This document shows, piece after piece, positions 1 to 6,647 of a stretch of 9,760 nucleotides of DNA. How positions within the stretch are numbered: the stretch's first letter is position 1; every line of letters starts with the position of its first letter. The translations under genes and the position numbers were made by a program. The stretch lies in NCBI GenBank assembly GCA_903928285.1, contig CAIYQH010000135.1, forward strand, positions 1 through 9,760, read 5' to 3'. Source of the stretch: an uncultured Bacteroidales bacterium. Its GTDB lineage: Bacteria > Bacteroidota > Bacteroidia > Bacteroidales > FEN-979. The notes under the pieces are model-generated. The model was given only the letters and a program-made list of their open reading frames with translations, was not told the DNA's origin and made no database searches.

Positions 1-72
1 AGTACCGTTGCCCGGCCACACCCGCTTTTCGTTAGTTTTGTCAAAGCAGCAAAGGAATACGCTGACAGATAA
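1..72 (+). CDS. pyrG: CTP synthase, 3' end only (partial)
   Basis: The first 23 codons of the window, read in frame 1 and ending in TAA at 70-72, give the extreme C-terminus of CTP synthase (glutamine-hydrolysing UTP to CTP conversion, pyrimidine synthesis, cytoplasm). The visible residues STVARPHPLFVSFVKAA match the family's conserved ending, in which the class I glutamine amidotransferase domain finishes with a P-H-P-L-F-x-x-F-x-x-A-A motif. The rest of the gene lies to the left of the window. From family knowledge, pyrG directly upstream of yidC is a common order in Bacteroidetes, and that agrees with the next gene here. The call rests on a short but highly characteristic peptide. Confidence 0.85.
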   Translation, partial: STVARPHPLFVSFVKAAKEYADR

Positions 73-91
73 CGACATTTTTGTACCTTTG
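62..91 (+). promoter_or_regulatory. Bacteroidetes-type promoter for yidC
   Basis: TACCTTTG at 84-91 is an exact match to the Bacteroidetes primary-sigma -7 consensus TAnnTTTG and lies 23 bases before the yidC ATG. The -33 element is weak: GCTG ending at 64, with 19 bases between, against a TTTG consensus. The promoter begins inside the last codons of pyrG, so yidC can be expressed separately from it. The leader would be short, about 15-20 nt, which is usual in this phylum. Confidence 0.6.
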
Positions 92-114
92 CACCCATTT
101 TTCCACTACCTGCT

Positions 115-2064
115 ATGAATAAAAATACCATTATAGGCCTTATCCTGATCTTTGGGATTTTCATTGCTTACAGCTACCTGATGAAACCATCAGAGGAGCA
201 GCTGATGCAACAGAAAAGAAAAGTTGATTCGATAAACCTGGTAAACCAGGCACATCATGATTCCGATGTAAAGGTCCTTGCCAGGCAGCATAATGGCGAG
301 GTTACAAAACCAGATGACAAAGCGCTTGCTGCTGGCGGCAAGACCGATTCCCTCAGCGTTTTACGGAATTCACTAAAAGACGAACTGGGCGCTTTTTCTG
401 GTGCAGCCATGGGGAAGGACACTTCATTCAGTATAGAAAGCGACCTGTTAAAAATCAATATTTCCTCCCTTGGTGGTAAGATCGCCCAGGTTGAACTCAA
501 GGATTATCTTACCTGGGACAAGCGCCCGCTTGTGTTGATGGATAAGGATTCGCTTCAGTTTGGATTGTCATTCTTCTCTAACAACAGGATCATCAACACC
601 AACAGGCTCTATTTTCAGCCCTGCTGGCCTGATGCACGGTATGCCGGTCAGACGAAACTGAAAGTGACGGGGAAGGATTCTGTGAAATTCGGGATGCGCC
701 TTTATATCAATGCAACTGACTCTACGGTTGATCAAAACAAGTTCATTGAATTCACCTACACGGTGAAAGGGAATGAATACATGCTCCGTTACACGGTAAA
801 GTTCGTCAATATGGCGGATGTGATGGATCCTTCCACCAAATACCTGGTATTGAACTGGAGGGATAACCTGAACCGGCTCGAAAAGAGTACCAAAATGGAA
901 AGGATGAGTTCAGGCCTGTTTTATAAATATGCTGAAGATAAAGTCGATAACCTGTCACAGACCAAGGACGAAGAAAAGATCCTGAAAAACGAACGTATAA
1001 AATGGGTTTCGTTCAAACAACAGTTCTTTACCAGTACCCTGATTTCGGATGACTTCTTCAGCGAGCCGCGGTTGAGCACGGTAACCCCTGCGGGAGAAAA
1101 GCATACCCTGAAATCGATGGCTGCCGAAGTAGGGATTCCCTTTGTTCCCAAGGATGGCAAGGCGATCTCCATGTCGATGTACTTTGGCCCTAACAAATAT
1201 TACGGGTTGAAAAAATACCAGCAGGACCTCGAAAAACAGATCCCGCTTGGCTGGGGTTTCTTCCTGATGGCCTGGATCAATATTTATGCGGTGATCCCTG
1301 TTTTTACCTTTTTCGGGAACTTCGGATGGAACTATGGTATTATCATCCTTATCCTGACCATCCTCTTAAAAACCATCCTCTTCCCGATAGCCTTCAAGAC
1401 CTACAAATCATCGGCAAAGATGCGGGTTTTAAAACCTGAAATCGATGAGCTTGGCAAGAAATATCCGAAAAAAGAGGATGCCATGAAGAAGCAGTCGGCT
1501 ACCATGGAATTATACAAAAAGGCTGGCGTTAACCCCATGGCCGGATGTATTCCCCTGCTGCTGCAAATGCCTATCCTGATTGCCATGTTCCGCTTTTTTC
1601 CATCTTCCATTGAACTTCGCCAGCAATCGTTTTTGTGGGCTACCGACCTGTCTTCTTATGATTCCATCTGGACCTTCCCGAACGGGATCTCGATTCCGTT
1701 TTATGGCGATCATATCAGTTTGTTTGCCTTGCTGATGACTATTTCGAGTGTGATCTACACCCGGATCAATGACCAGATGATGGGATCGCAGCAATCGCAG
1801 ATGCCCGGCATGAAAACCATGATGTATATGATGCCGGTGATGTTCCTCTTCTGGTTCAACGACTATTCATCAGGTCTGAGCTACTATTACCTCCTGGCCA
1901 ACCTGCTCACATTTGCCCAGATTTATATCATCAGGGCAACGATAGATGAGAAGAAACTGCATTTGCAGATTGAAGCCAACCGGAAGAAACCGATCAAGAA
2001 GTCGGGATTTCAGAAAAGACTGGAGGAGATGTCTAAAAAGAGCGGTTATCCAGTTAAAAAATAA
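115..2064 (+). CDS. yidC: Membrane protein insertase YidC
   Basis: YidC/Oxa1 insertase of the inner membrane, which places membrane proteins into the bilayer alone or with SecYEG. The 649 residues show the Gram-negative plan. There is an N-terminal anchor helix (about 5-22), a large periplasmic beta-rich P1 domain (about 95-370), then the conserved five-helix core (about 380-605). The core carries the cytoplasmic hairpin AKMRVLKPEIDELGKKYP and the signature GVNPMAGCIPLLLQMPI (471-487). Lys419, in the first core helix just before ILFP, aligns with the positively charged residue of the hydrophilic groove (Arg366 in E. coli). The C-terminus is a lysine-rich tail (about 613-649), likely ribosome-binding. 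Length is normal for Bacteroidetes. The ATG at 115 is chosen because it follows the -7 box at 84-91 and starts directly before the anchor helix. It converges with mqnA, with only 20 bases between the stop codons. Confidence 0.97.
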   Translation: MNKNTIIGLILIFGIFIAYSYLMKPSEEQLMQQKRKVDSINLVNQAHHDSDVKVLARQHNGEVTKPDDKALAAGGKTDSLSVLRNSLKDELGAFSGAAMGKDTSFSIESDLLKINISSLGGKIAQVELKDYLTWDKRPLVLMDKDSLQFGLSFFSNNRIINTNRLYFQPCWPDARYAGQTKLKVTGKDSVKFGMRLYINATDSTVDQNKFIEFTYTVKGNEYMLRYTVKFVNMADVMDPSTKYLVLNWRDNLNRLEKSTKMERMSSGLFYKYAEDKVDNLSQTKDEEKILKNERIKWVSFKQQFFTSTLISDDFFSEPRLSTVTPAGEKHTLKSMAAEVGIPFVPKDGKAISMSMYFGPNKYYGLKKYQQDLEKQIPLGWGFFLMAWINIYAVIPVFTFFGNFGWNYGIIILILTILLKTILFPIAFKTYKSSAKMRVLKPEIDELGKKYPKKEDAMKKQSATMELYKKAGVNPMAGCIPLLLQMPILIAMFRFFPSSIELRQQSFLWATDLSSYDSIWTFPNGISIPFYGDHISLFALLMTISSVIYTRINDQMMGSQQSQMPGMKTMMYMMPVMFLFWFNDYSSGLSYYYLLANLLTFAQIYIIRATIDEKKLHLQIEANRKKPIKKSGFQKRLEEMSKKSGYPVKK

Positions 2065-2098
2065 CCATTCAACAACTGGGCTTGTTACCTCAGGTAAC
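2044..2098. terminator. Possible bidirectional terminator at the yidC/mqnA convergence
   Basis: The stop codons of yidC (2064) and mqnA (2085) face each other. The junction holds a perfect inverted repeat, GTTACCT-C-AGGTAAC (2084-2098), inside the last mqnA codons. It also holds GGTTAT/ATAACC (2044-2049/2061-2066), which spans the yidC stop, and CCAGTT/AACTGG (2050-2055/2074-2079). On the minus strand a T-run (TTATTTTTT, about 2055-2063) lies downstream of the mqnA stop but is not directly after a stem. No arm-plus-T-tract is textbook, so termination here is inferred from the layout. Confidence 0.3.
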
Positions 2099-2828
2099 TC
2101 AGGAAGAGGGATAAACCCTCTTTCTTGCGTTTATCGAATTCAAAGGAGATATTTTCTTCAAGATAGCCCAGGCAATTTTCAGATGGCGGCAACTTATCCC
2201 TGAAATAGGCGATGCACTCACGTTTGTGACTCACCCCATAGGCAATGGCACGGGTAAAAAGATCGACTGCCTCATCCTCCAGTTTAATTCGCGACACCCA
2301 TGCTGCGAAAACAAAGGGTAACCCTGTAAAATTAACCCATTCGGAGGCGAGGTCGTAAACATAGGGAAAATCTTCCCTGATACCGAATGTTTTATCGCCG
2401 ATGGCCACCAGGGCCTCAGCATCAGGCTGCGATTCAGCCTGACCAGGTTTAAGCTTTTCCCAAACAGGGTCAATATGCCAGTAACGACGGGCAAGTACCT
2501 TCACCAACTCAACAGAGGTACGTGAATCGAAGTCCAGACAAATCCGTTTGATTTCCTCCATTGGAACCTTTGAAAGCAACAGTACTGTTTTAACCTCGCC
2601 GACAGCGCCGATACAGTAGTCGGAAACGAAATGGTACTGTCCGATTTCAGGAAGCGCCGCAACAGGTACCAATGCAAGGTCGACATTGCTGTTTTTAAGC
2701 TGTTCGGCGCAAAGAGAAGGCACATCAAGCGAAAGGCTGTAATTGGTTAACATCCCCGATTCTTTAAGTCCGTAAACAAAGGGGAAGGTATTGAGATAAG
2801 ATACGGCAGAAATCCTGAGTAATTCCAT
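2085..2828 (-). CDS. mqnA: Chorismate dehydratase MqnA (futalosine pathway)
   Basis: MqnA dehydrates chorismate to 3-[(1-carboxyvinyl)oxy]benzoate, the first step of the futalosine route to menaquinone, in the cytoplasm. The 247-residue protein begins with the family hallmark RISAVSYLNTFPFVYGL (5-21). It also has VDLALVPVAAL (49-59), the D-x-x-S-R-T-S segment (99-105), IGDK (143-146) and a W-x-x-x-T-G-L-P-F-V-F-A-x-W stretch (164-177). The fold is a periplasmic-binding-protein-like two-lobed domain, here without a signal peptide, as expected for the cytoplasmic enzyme. Length is slightly short of the usual 250-280 but complete at both ends. The ATG at 2828 lies just downstream of a good -7 box, so the gene is probably transcribed alone. 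No other mqn gene is present in the window. Confidence 0.93.
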   Translation of the reverse strand: MELLRISAVSYLNTFPFVYGLKESGMLTNYSLSLDVPSLCAEQLKNSNVDLALVPVAALPEIGQYHFVSDYCIGAVGEVKTVLLLSKVPMEEIKRICLDFDSRTSVELVKVLARRYWHIDPVWEKLKPGQAESQPDAEALVAIGDKTFGIREDFPYVYDLASEWVNFTGLPFVFAAWVSRIKLEDEAVDLFTRAIAYGVSHKRECIAYFRDKLPPSENCLGYLEENISFEFDKRKKEGLSLFLSYLR

Positions 2829-2844
2829 AGCAGACTTTATAGCG

Positions 2845-2875
2845 CAAAAGTAGGGGATTTGGAGGTAAACTCATT
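2845..2875 (-). promoter_or_regulatory. Bacteroidetes-type promoter for mqnA
   Basis: On the minus strand TACTTTTG (2852 to 2845) fits the TAnnTTTG -7 consensus and ends 16 bases before the mqnA ATG. A weak -33 candidate, AATG (2875 to 2872), sits 19 bases further upstream. The leader would be only about 10 nt. The -33 candidate shares bases 2873-2875 with that of the divergent promoter on the plus strand. Confidence 0.55.
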
Positions 2876-2901
2876 GTCATATCCAAAATTCTTTATCTTT
2901 G
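2873..2901 (+). promoter_or_regulatory. Promoter of the membrane protein / receptor block
   Basis: TATCTTTG at 2894-2901 is an exact TAnnTTTG -7 match. ATTG at 2873-2876 fits a -33 element with 17 bases between. Transcription would start a few bases after 2901, which puts the in-frame ATG at 2859 outside the message and supports the TTG at 2925 as the real start. I found no convincing promoter directly before the receptor gene, so this site may serve the whole downstream block. No clear Fur-box-like repeat is visible around it. Confidence 0.6.
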
Positions 2902-2924
2902 CCAGCCAAAATCAAAATATCAGG

Positions 2925-3419
2925 TTGAAAAAAGTTGTCGCATTTATCCTTCTCCTTTTCTTTCTGTTCAATTCGGCAGGATATTACCTGTTGTTTGAAC
3001 TGGATAGATTTCTGGTTAAAAAGGAGATGCATCTGGCGCTTGAAAAGGATCAGGTCAATATGATCATCCTTAAGGTAGAAAATGCCGAACACAACCGGGA
3101 TTTAAGCCGGACTGACAAGCGTGAAATTGAATACAAGGGGTTATTGTATGATGTGGTACGTGAAATCGCCCATGGCCCGAACCGTGTTTTTATCTGCCTG
3201 CATGACCAGAAGGAGGAGGGGCTTAAGGCCGGTTTGAAGAAGGCTATTGTTCATAAACTGCACCTTTCCCTTTGGGACCATGTGATTAAGGTTACATTTC
3301 CGGCAATTCAGGATACACAGGATAAAACTCCAACCGCAGTATTGACTTTTTCCCGGCTTGCCGTACCATTATACTCCCTGCCGCTTCCGTCATGGAGTCC
3401 CCCGCCTGAAACTGTCTAA
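2925..3419 (+). CDS. Uncharacterised single-pass membrane protein preceding a TonB receptor
   Basis: I do not recognise a named function. From the TTG at 2925 the protein is 164 residues. It has a Lys-Lys start, one strong hydrophobic helix (about 4-24, ending SAGYYLLFEL), then a charged soluble region (about 28-145) that should be periplasmic if the helix is an N-in anchor. A Pro/Ser-rich tail (about 148-164) ends in SWSPPPETV. Noticeable segments are EIEYKGLLYDVVREI (68-82) and VFICLHDQKEEGL (88-100). I recall proteins with the same N-terminal helix and a Y-x-G-x-x-Y-D-V-V / C-x-x-D-x-x-E-E-x-L pattern in other Bacteroidetes, often beside TonB receptors, but that is memory, not a search. 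The longer reading from ATG 2859 is disfavoured because the promoter lies inside it and its extra 22 residues would push the helix inward. It precedes the receptor by 87 bases and may be co-transcribed with it. Confidence 0.7.
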   Translation: MKKVVAFILLLFFLFNSAGYYLLFELDRFLVKKEMHLALEKDQVNMIILKVENAEHNRDLSRTDKREIEYKGLLYDVVREIAHGPNRVFICLHDQKEEGLKAGLKKAIVHKLHLSLWDHVIKVTFPAIQDTQDKTPTAVLTFSRLAVPLYSLPLPSWSPPPETV

Positions 3420-3506
3420 TTCCACCTCCCTTTTTAGTCTTATCCTCACATCCTGAATCCATGGGTGTGCTGTTTCTATTTTATTTCAACCATTAAAAAT
3501 TTATAT
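3420..3506 (+). promoter_or_regulatory. Receptor leader region, no clear promoter
   Basis: This gap between the membrane protein gene and the receptor start holds no convincing TAnnTTTG element. The nearest strings (TATTTTAT near 3479) miss two bases. The final 16 bases before ATG 3507 are A/T-rich (CATTAAAAATTTATAT), which is the usual Bacteroidetes translation-start context in place of a Shine-Dalgarno site. Read-through from the upstream gene is the simplest reading. Confidence 0.35.
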
Positions 3507-5696
3507 ATGAAAAAGATGAAATTTGCATTTATTGCACTGTTTATCCTTTGTTTACAATCAACCTATTCGCAAAACAAAACCCAGGATACAACCATCAACA
3601 AACATATCGACCTGAATACCGTCGAAGTTACGGCTACTTCAAATCCCAATAAATCAATTTTAAGTCAACCCGTTTCCATTGTCAAACTGGATAAGGTAGA
3701 ATTAAAGCGTGGTACAGGTCTTTACCTTGACGATGCTATCAATGCCAACGTTCCCGGAGTTGTGATGCAACGCAGGACCATTTCGGCCGGACAGCAGTTT
3801 AATATCAGGGGTTATGGAAACGGTATCCGCGGTACAAGTGGTATCAACAGTAACTTCGACGGTCAGGGGGCCAAAGTTTATTTGAATGGTATTCCTGTTA
3901 CCGACGCAGAGGGGATTACCCTGCTGGACGATATTGATTTTGGTTCTATCGGCAATGTCGAAGTAACAAAAGGCCCTGCCGGAACCCTTTATGGATTGGC
4001 CATAGCCGGCGTTATTAATCTGCAGACCCAAAAGGCTGAAAAAGGGAAAGTTTCTGTCGGCCAGGATGTAATGTTTGGCAGTTACGGCCTCAGGCGGTAT
4101 ACCACCCATGTCCAGATTGGCGGAGAACATGCCTCCCTGATGGTAAATTATGGCCACCAGCAATCGGATGGTTTCATTGTCCACACAGCCTCCCATAAAG
4201 ATTTTGTCAACCTGATCGGCGATTTCCAGCCAAATGAAAAACAATCGGTTTCGACCTATTTCGGTTTTAGCAACAGCTATGATGCACGCCAGGGGGAACT
4301 GACTATTGACCAGTATAATTCGTTTGATTATTCAGGGAATCCGGTCTATATTAAAAATAATGCTCATACCAATATTATCAGTTTCAGGGGAGGTGTTGAA
4401 CATACCTATAACTTCAGTAAAATAATCTCCAACGTTACTTCTGTATTTGGATCAGGTGTCAGCAATAATTCAAGTTCGGCAGCAGGATGGACGGATAAAA
4501 ACCCTGTGAATTACGGGGCCAGGACCTCCTTCAACCTGAAGTTTGCCCTGAACGAAAAACTTAAGCTTAATGGCATCGTCGGAGGTGAATTCCAGCAGCA
4601 ATATGCCCAGGTCATTGGCTATGGCATGGTTGCCGATTCTTCCAATCTGGCCGGCTATAATGTTATCGGAGCCATGAGGAGTAACCAGTTCTACCGTACA
4701 ACGACAGGTTCAGTATTTACCGAATGGACCATTGTCATGCCGCACGATTTTACCCTAACGGCAGGTGTGGGGATGAGTACGATGAATATCCTGTTGAATG
4801 ACAGGTTTTATGTTCCAAAAAGCAAGAAGCCGACTCAGTACGAAAAGGGATATGATGGCATGTTTTCGCCACACATTGCATTGAACAAGGTATTCAACAA
4901 ACAAATTTCTGCTTATGTATCCTACAGCAGGGGATATAAGGCCCCTGTCAGCTCCTATTTCTTTATCCCCACAACAGGAGAGTTGAATACCGATCTGAAA
5001 CCTGAAATAGGGAACCAGTTTGAAGTTGGATCCAAAGGCGATTTGTTCAATGAAAAACTCCATTATGAAGTTGCCCTGTTTGATGCTGTCTTTTCGGATA
5101 AAATGACAACGGTAGCCGTACCCCTGGCACCGCCAGCGGTTGGTACCGCCTATTCCTACATCGTTAACAGGGGAAGCCAGGATGACAAGGGGATTGAAGT
5201 GCTGGTTAAATACAATGCCTACAGGTCAAACAGCGGATTTATGAGACTTGTTGCCCCCTTTGCTAATTTCGCCTATTCCGATTTTAAATATGTGGGTTAT
5301 ACCTACGAGTCGCTGAGTACGGATAAGAAAAGTGTCGTCGTGAACGATTACAGCGGAAAAGCGGTTGCCGGTGTTTCTCCCGTTGTTGCAAACGCCGGGA
5401 TCGACCTTCTCACCAACATAGGGCTTTATGCAAATCTGACTTATTCCTATAAGGATGCCATGCCCATAACCTCCGACGGGTTAAACAAAACGAAGGCCTA
5501 TGGCTTGCTTAATGCCAAACTGGGTATCCAGCACACCTTCGGCCATTTTGATTTTGACGCCTATGTTGGCGCAATAAACATGACGGGTACACAATATTCG
5601 TATATGGTTTTTGTCAACCAGTTACCCGATGCCTATATGCCGGCTCCCAATAAAATCAACTATTTTGGTGGCCTGAACCTTAAATATACCTTCTAA
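3507..5696 (+). CDS. TonB-dependent outer-membrane receptor (heme/siderophore type)
   Basis: Outer-membrane beta-barrel that imports a bound ligand using TonB-ExbBD energy. The start at 3507 gives 729 residues and a proper signal peptide (KKMKFAFIALFILCLQSTYS, cleaved before Gln22). The frame stays open upstream to 3465, but that would bury the signal peptide. A TonB-box-like TVEVTA (38-43) is followed by the plug domain (about 45-175), with FNIRGYG (98-104) and VEVTKGPAGTLYGLAIAGVI (151-170). The barrel runs to a terminal Phe (…NLKYTF). There is no N-terminal carboxypeptidase-like domain, so it is not a SusC-type receptor. The boxes YKAP (477-480) and NTDLKPE (494-500) resemble the FRAP and NPDL boxes of siderophore and heme receptors, but no histidine lies between them. 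The ABC genes downstream point to heme; a siderophore or cobalamin-like ligand remains possible. Confidence 0.92.
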   Translation: MKKMKFAFIALFILCLQSTYSQNKTQDTTINKHIDLNTVEVTATSNPNKSILSQPVSIVKLDKVELKRGTGLYLDDAINANVPGVVMQRRTISAGQQFNIRGYGNGIRGTSGINSNFDGQGAKVYLNGIPVTDAEGITLLDDIDFGSIGNVEVTKGPAGTLYGLAIAGVINLQTQKAEKGKVSVGQDVMFGSYGLRRYTTHVQIGGEHASLMVNYGHQQSDGFIVHTASHKDFVNLIGDFQPNEKQSVSTYFGFSNSYDARQGELTIDQYNSFDYSGNPVYIKNNAHTNIISFRGGVEHTYNFSKIISNVTSVFGSGVSNNSSSAAGWTDKNPVNYGARTSFNLKFALNEKLKLNGIVGGEFQQQYAQVIGYGMVADSSNLAGYNVIGAMRSNQFYRTTTGSVFTEWTIVMPHDFTLTAGVGMSTMNILLNDRFYVPKSKKPTQYEKGYDGMFSPHIALNKVFNKQISAYVSYSRGYKAPVSSYFFIPTTGELNTDLKPEIGNQFEVGSKGDLFNEKLHYEVALFDAVFSDKMTTVAVPLAPPAVGTAYSYIVNRGSQDDKGIEVLVKYNAYRSNSGFMRLVAPFANFAYSDFKYVGYTYESLSTDKKSVVVNDYSGKAVAGVSPVVANAGIDLLTNIGLYANLTYSYKDAMPITSDGLNKTKAYGLLNAKLGIQHTFGHFDFDAYVGAINMTGTQYSYMVFVNQLPDAYMPAPNKINYFGGLNLKYTF

Positions 5697-5703
5697 ACCT
5701 CAC

Positions 5704-5750
5704 AAGGAGGCTGTCGATAGATTGAAATGGATATCGACAGTCTCCTTTTA
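5704..5750 (+). terminator. Strong hairpin between receptor and hmuT (attenuator-like)
   Basis: Left arm 5704-5719 (AAGGAGGCTGTCGATA) pairs with right arm 5732-5747 (TATCGACAGTCTCCTT) over 16 bp, with one G-U wobble and a 12-base loop. The right arm runs into TTTT (5746-5749), giving a weak intrinsic-terminator shape. It starts 7 bases after the receptor stop. Only 15 bases separate it from hmuT, with no promoter in them, so hmuT-U-V must be reached by read-through. That suits partial termination, or a 3' stabiliser that keeps receptor message above transporter message. Confidence 0.65.
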
Positions 5751-5762
5751 TAACCTCCGAAA

Positions 5763-6647
5763 ATGAAAAAAACCACCATATTGCTGGGAACAGCTTTATT
5801 GATATTTGGATGCGGAAGGTTTGCCAACAACGATGAAAAACAGGGGCACAAAGAGCGGATTGTTTGTATTGCAAAACAATACAGTGAAATAATCTATGCC
5901 TTGCATGCCCAGGAAAACATTGTTGCGGTGGATGTTTCAAGTACTTTTCCACCGGAGATCAAAAAACTTCCTACGGTCGGTTACCACAGGGCCCTGAGCG
6001 CCGAAGCCATCCTGGCCATGAAACCCACCTTAATTCTCCAGGACAATAACATTGGTCCTGAACATGTTGTCAAACAACTGAATGACCTTAAGATTCCCAT
6101 GAAGAATTTTGGCAAATATCAGAATACCATTCCGGGAACCGATTCGCTGGTCCGTGAAATGGGGGCATGGTTTAAACAGGTGAAGCGCGCCGACTCCCTT
6201 TGCCGGAAGCTGGATGGTGATATGCAAAGAGCCTTCGGTTGTGCAGCTCAGTATAAAACACCTGTCAGGGTTTTGATGATCCATTTTGGCCAGGCATCCA
6301 ATGTTTATCTGGTGATGACGAAAAAAAGCACTGCTGCCAGGATGATAGAATGGGCCGGAGGTACCATGGCCGTGGATGATGAAAAGGGGATGAAACAAAT
6401 TTCCCCTGAAATTGTTGCTGAATCCAACCCGGATGTGATCCTCCTGACCGATTTTGGTTACGACAGGCTTGGTGGCGCGTATGAAAAAATAGGTGAATTA
6501 CCGGGTGTTGCATCAACAAAAGCATACCGAAACAACAGAATTTTCAGGGTTGAGGAACATGATGTGGTTTATATGGGACCCCGAACAGGTGAAAATGTTC
6601 TGTTGCTGCAAAAACTAATACACCAGGATGGGCAGCAGAAAAGATAA
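5763..6647 (+). CDS. hmuT: HmuT-like heme-binding lipoprotein of ABC importer
   Basis: Substrate-binding protein of a class III (FecBCD/BtuCDF-type) ABC importer, 294 residues. It begins with a lipoprotein signal (KKTTILLGTALLIFGC, lipidated Cys17), so it should be tethered in the periplasm. The N-lobe starts at RIVCIAKQYSEIIYAL (32-47). The segment LPTVGYHRALSAEAIL (69-84) is the HmuT/PhuT/ShuT signature. In that family the tyrosine of V-G-Y-x-R is the heme axial ligand; here it is Tyr74, and it is followed by His75. Other family marks are DNNIGPEHV, the long linking helix (about 125-155), and GPRTGENV near the C-terminus. The ATG at 5763 directly precedes the lipoprotein signal. Its 3' end overlaps hmuU by 20 bases, which suggests translational coupling. 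Heme is the most likely substrate from these motifs, but binding is inferred. Confidence 0.88.
   Translation: MKKTTILLGTALLIFGCGRFANNDEKQGHKERIVCIAKQYSEIIYALHAQENIVAVDVSSTFPPEIKKLPTVGYHRALSAEAILAMKPTLILQDNNIGPEHVVKQLNDLKIPMKNFGKYQNTIPGTDSLVREMGAWFKQVKRADSLCRKLDGDMQRAFGCAAQYKTPVRVLMIHFGQASNVYLVMTKKSTAARMIEWAGGTMAVDDEKGMKQISPEIVAESNPDVILLTDFGYDRLGGAYEKIGELPGVASTKAYRNNRIFRVEEHDVVYMGPRTGENVLLLQKLIHQDGQQKR

Noticed and set aside
1946..2203. A plus-strand frame crossing the yidC end into mqnA
   Set aside because: It is an Arg/Ser-rich shadow that overlaps two certain genes on opposite strands.
3465..3506. An upstream in-frame ATG that extends the TonB receptor by 14 residues
   Set aside because: The extension would put polar residues before the Lys-rich start of the signal peptide, and the A-rich start context sits immediately before ATG 3507.
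3479..3506. A/T-rich stretch before the receptor as a Fur box or promoter
   Set aside because: It does not match the 19-bp Fur inverted repeat or TAnnTTTG well enough. A/T-rich leaders are normal before Bacteroidetes start codons.
3702..4244. A 180-codon minus-strand frame inside the receptor plug region
   Set aside because: It lies antisense to the most conserved part of the receptor, shows no recognisable motifs, and has no promoter or start context.
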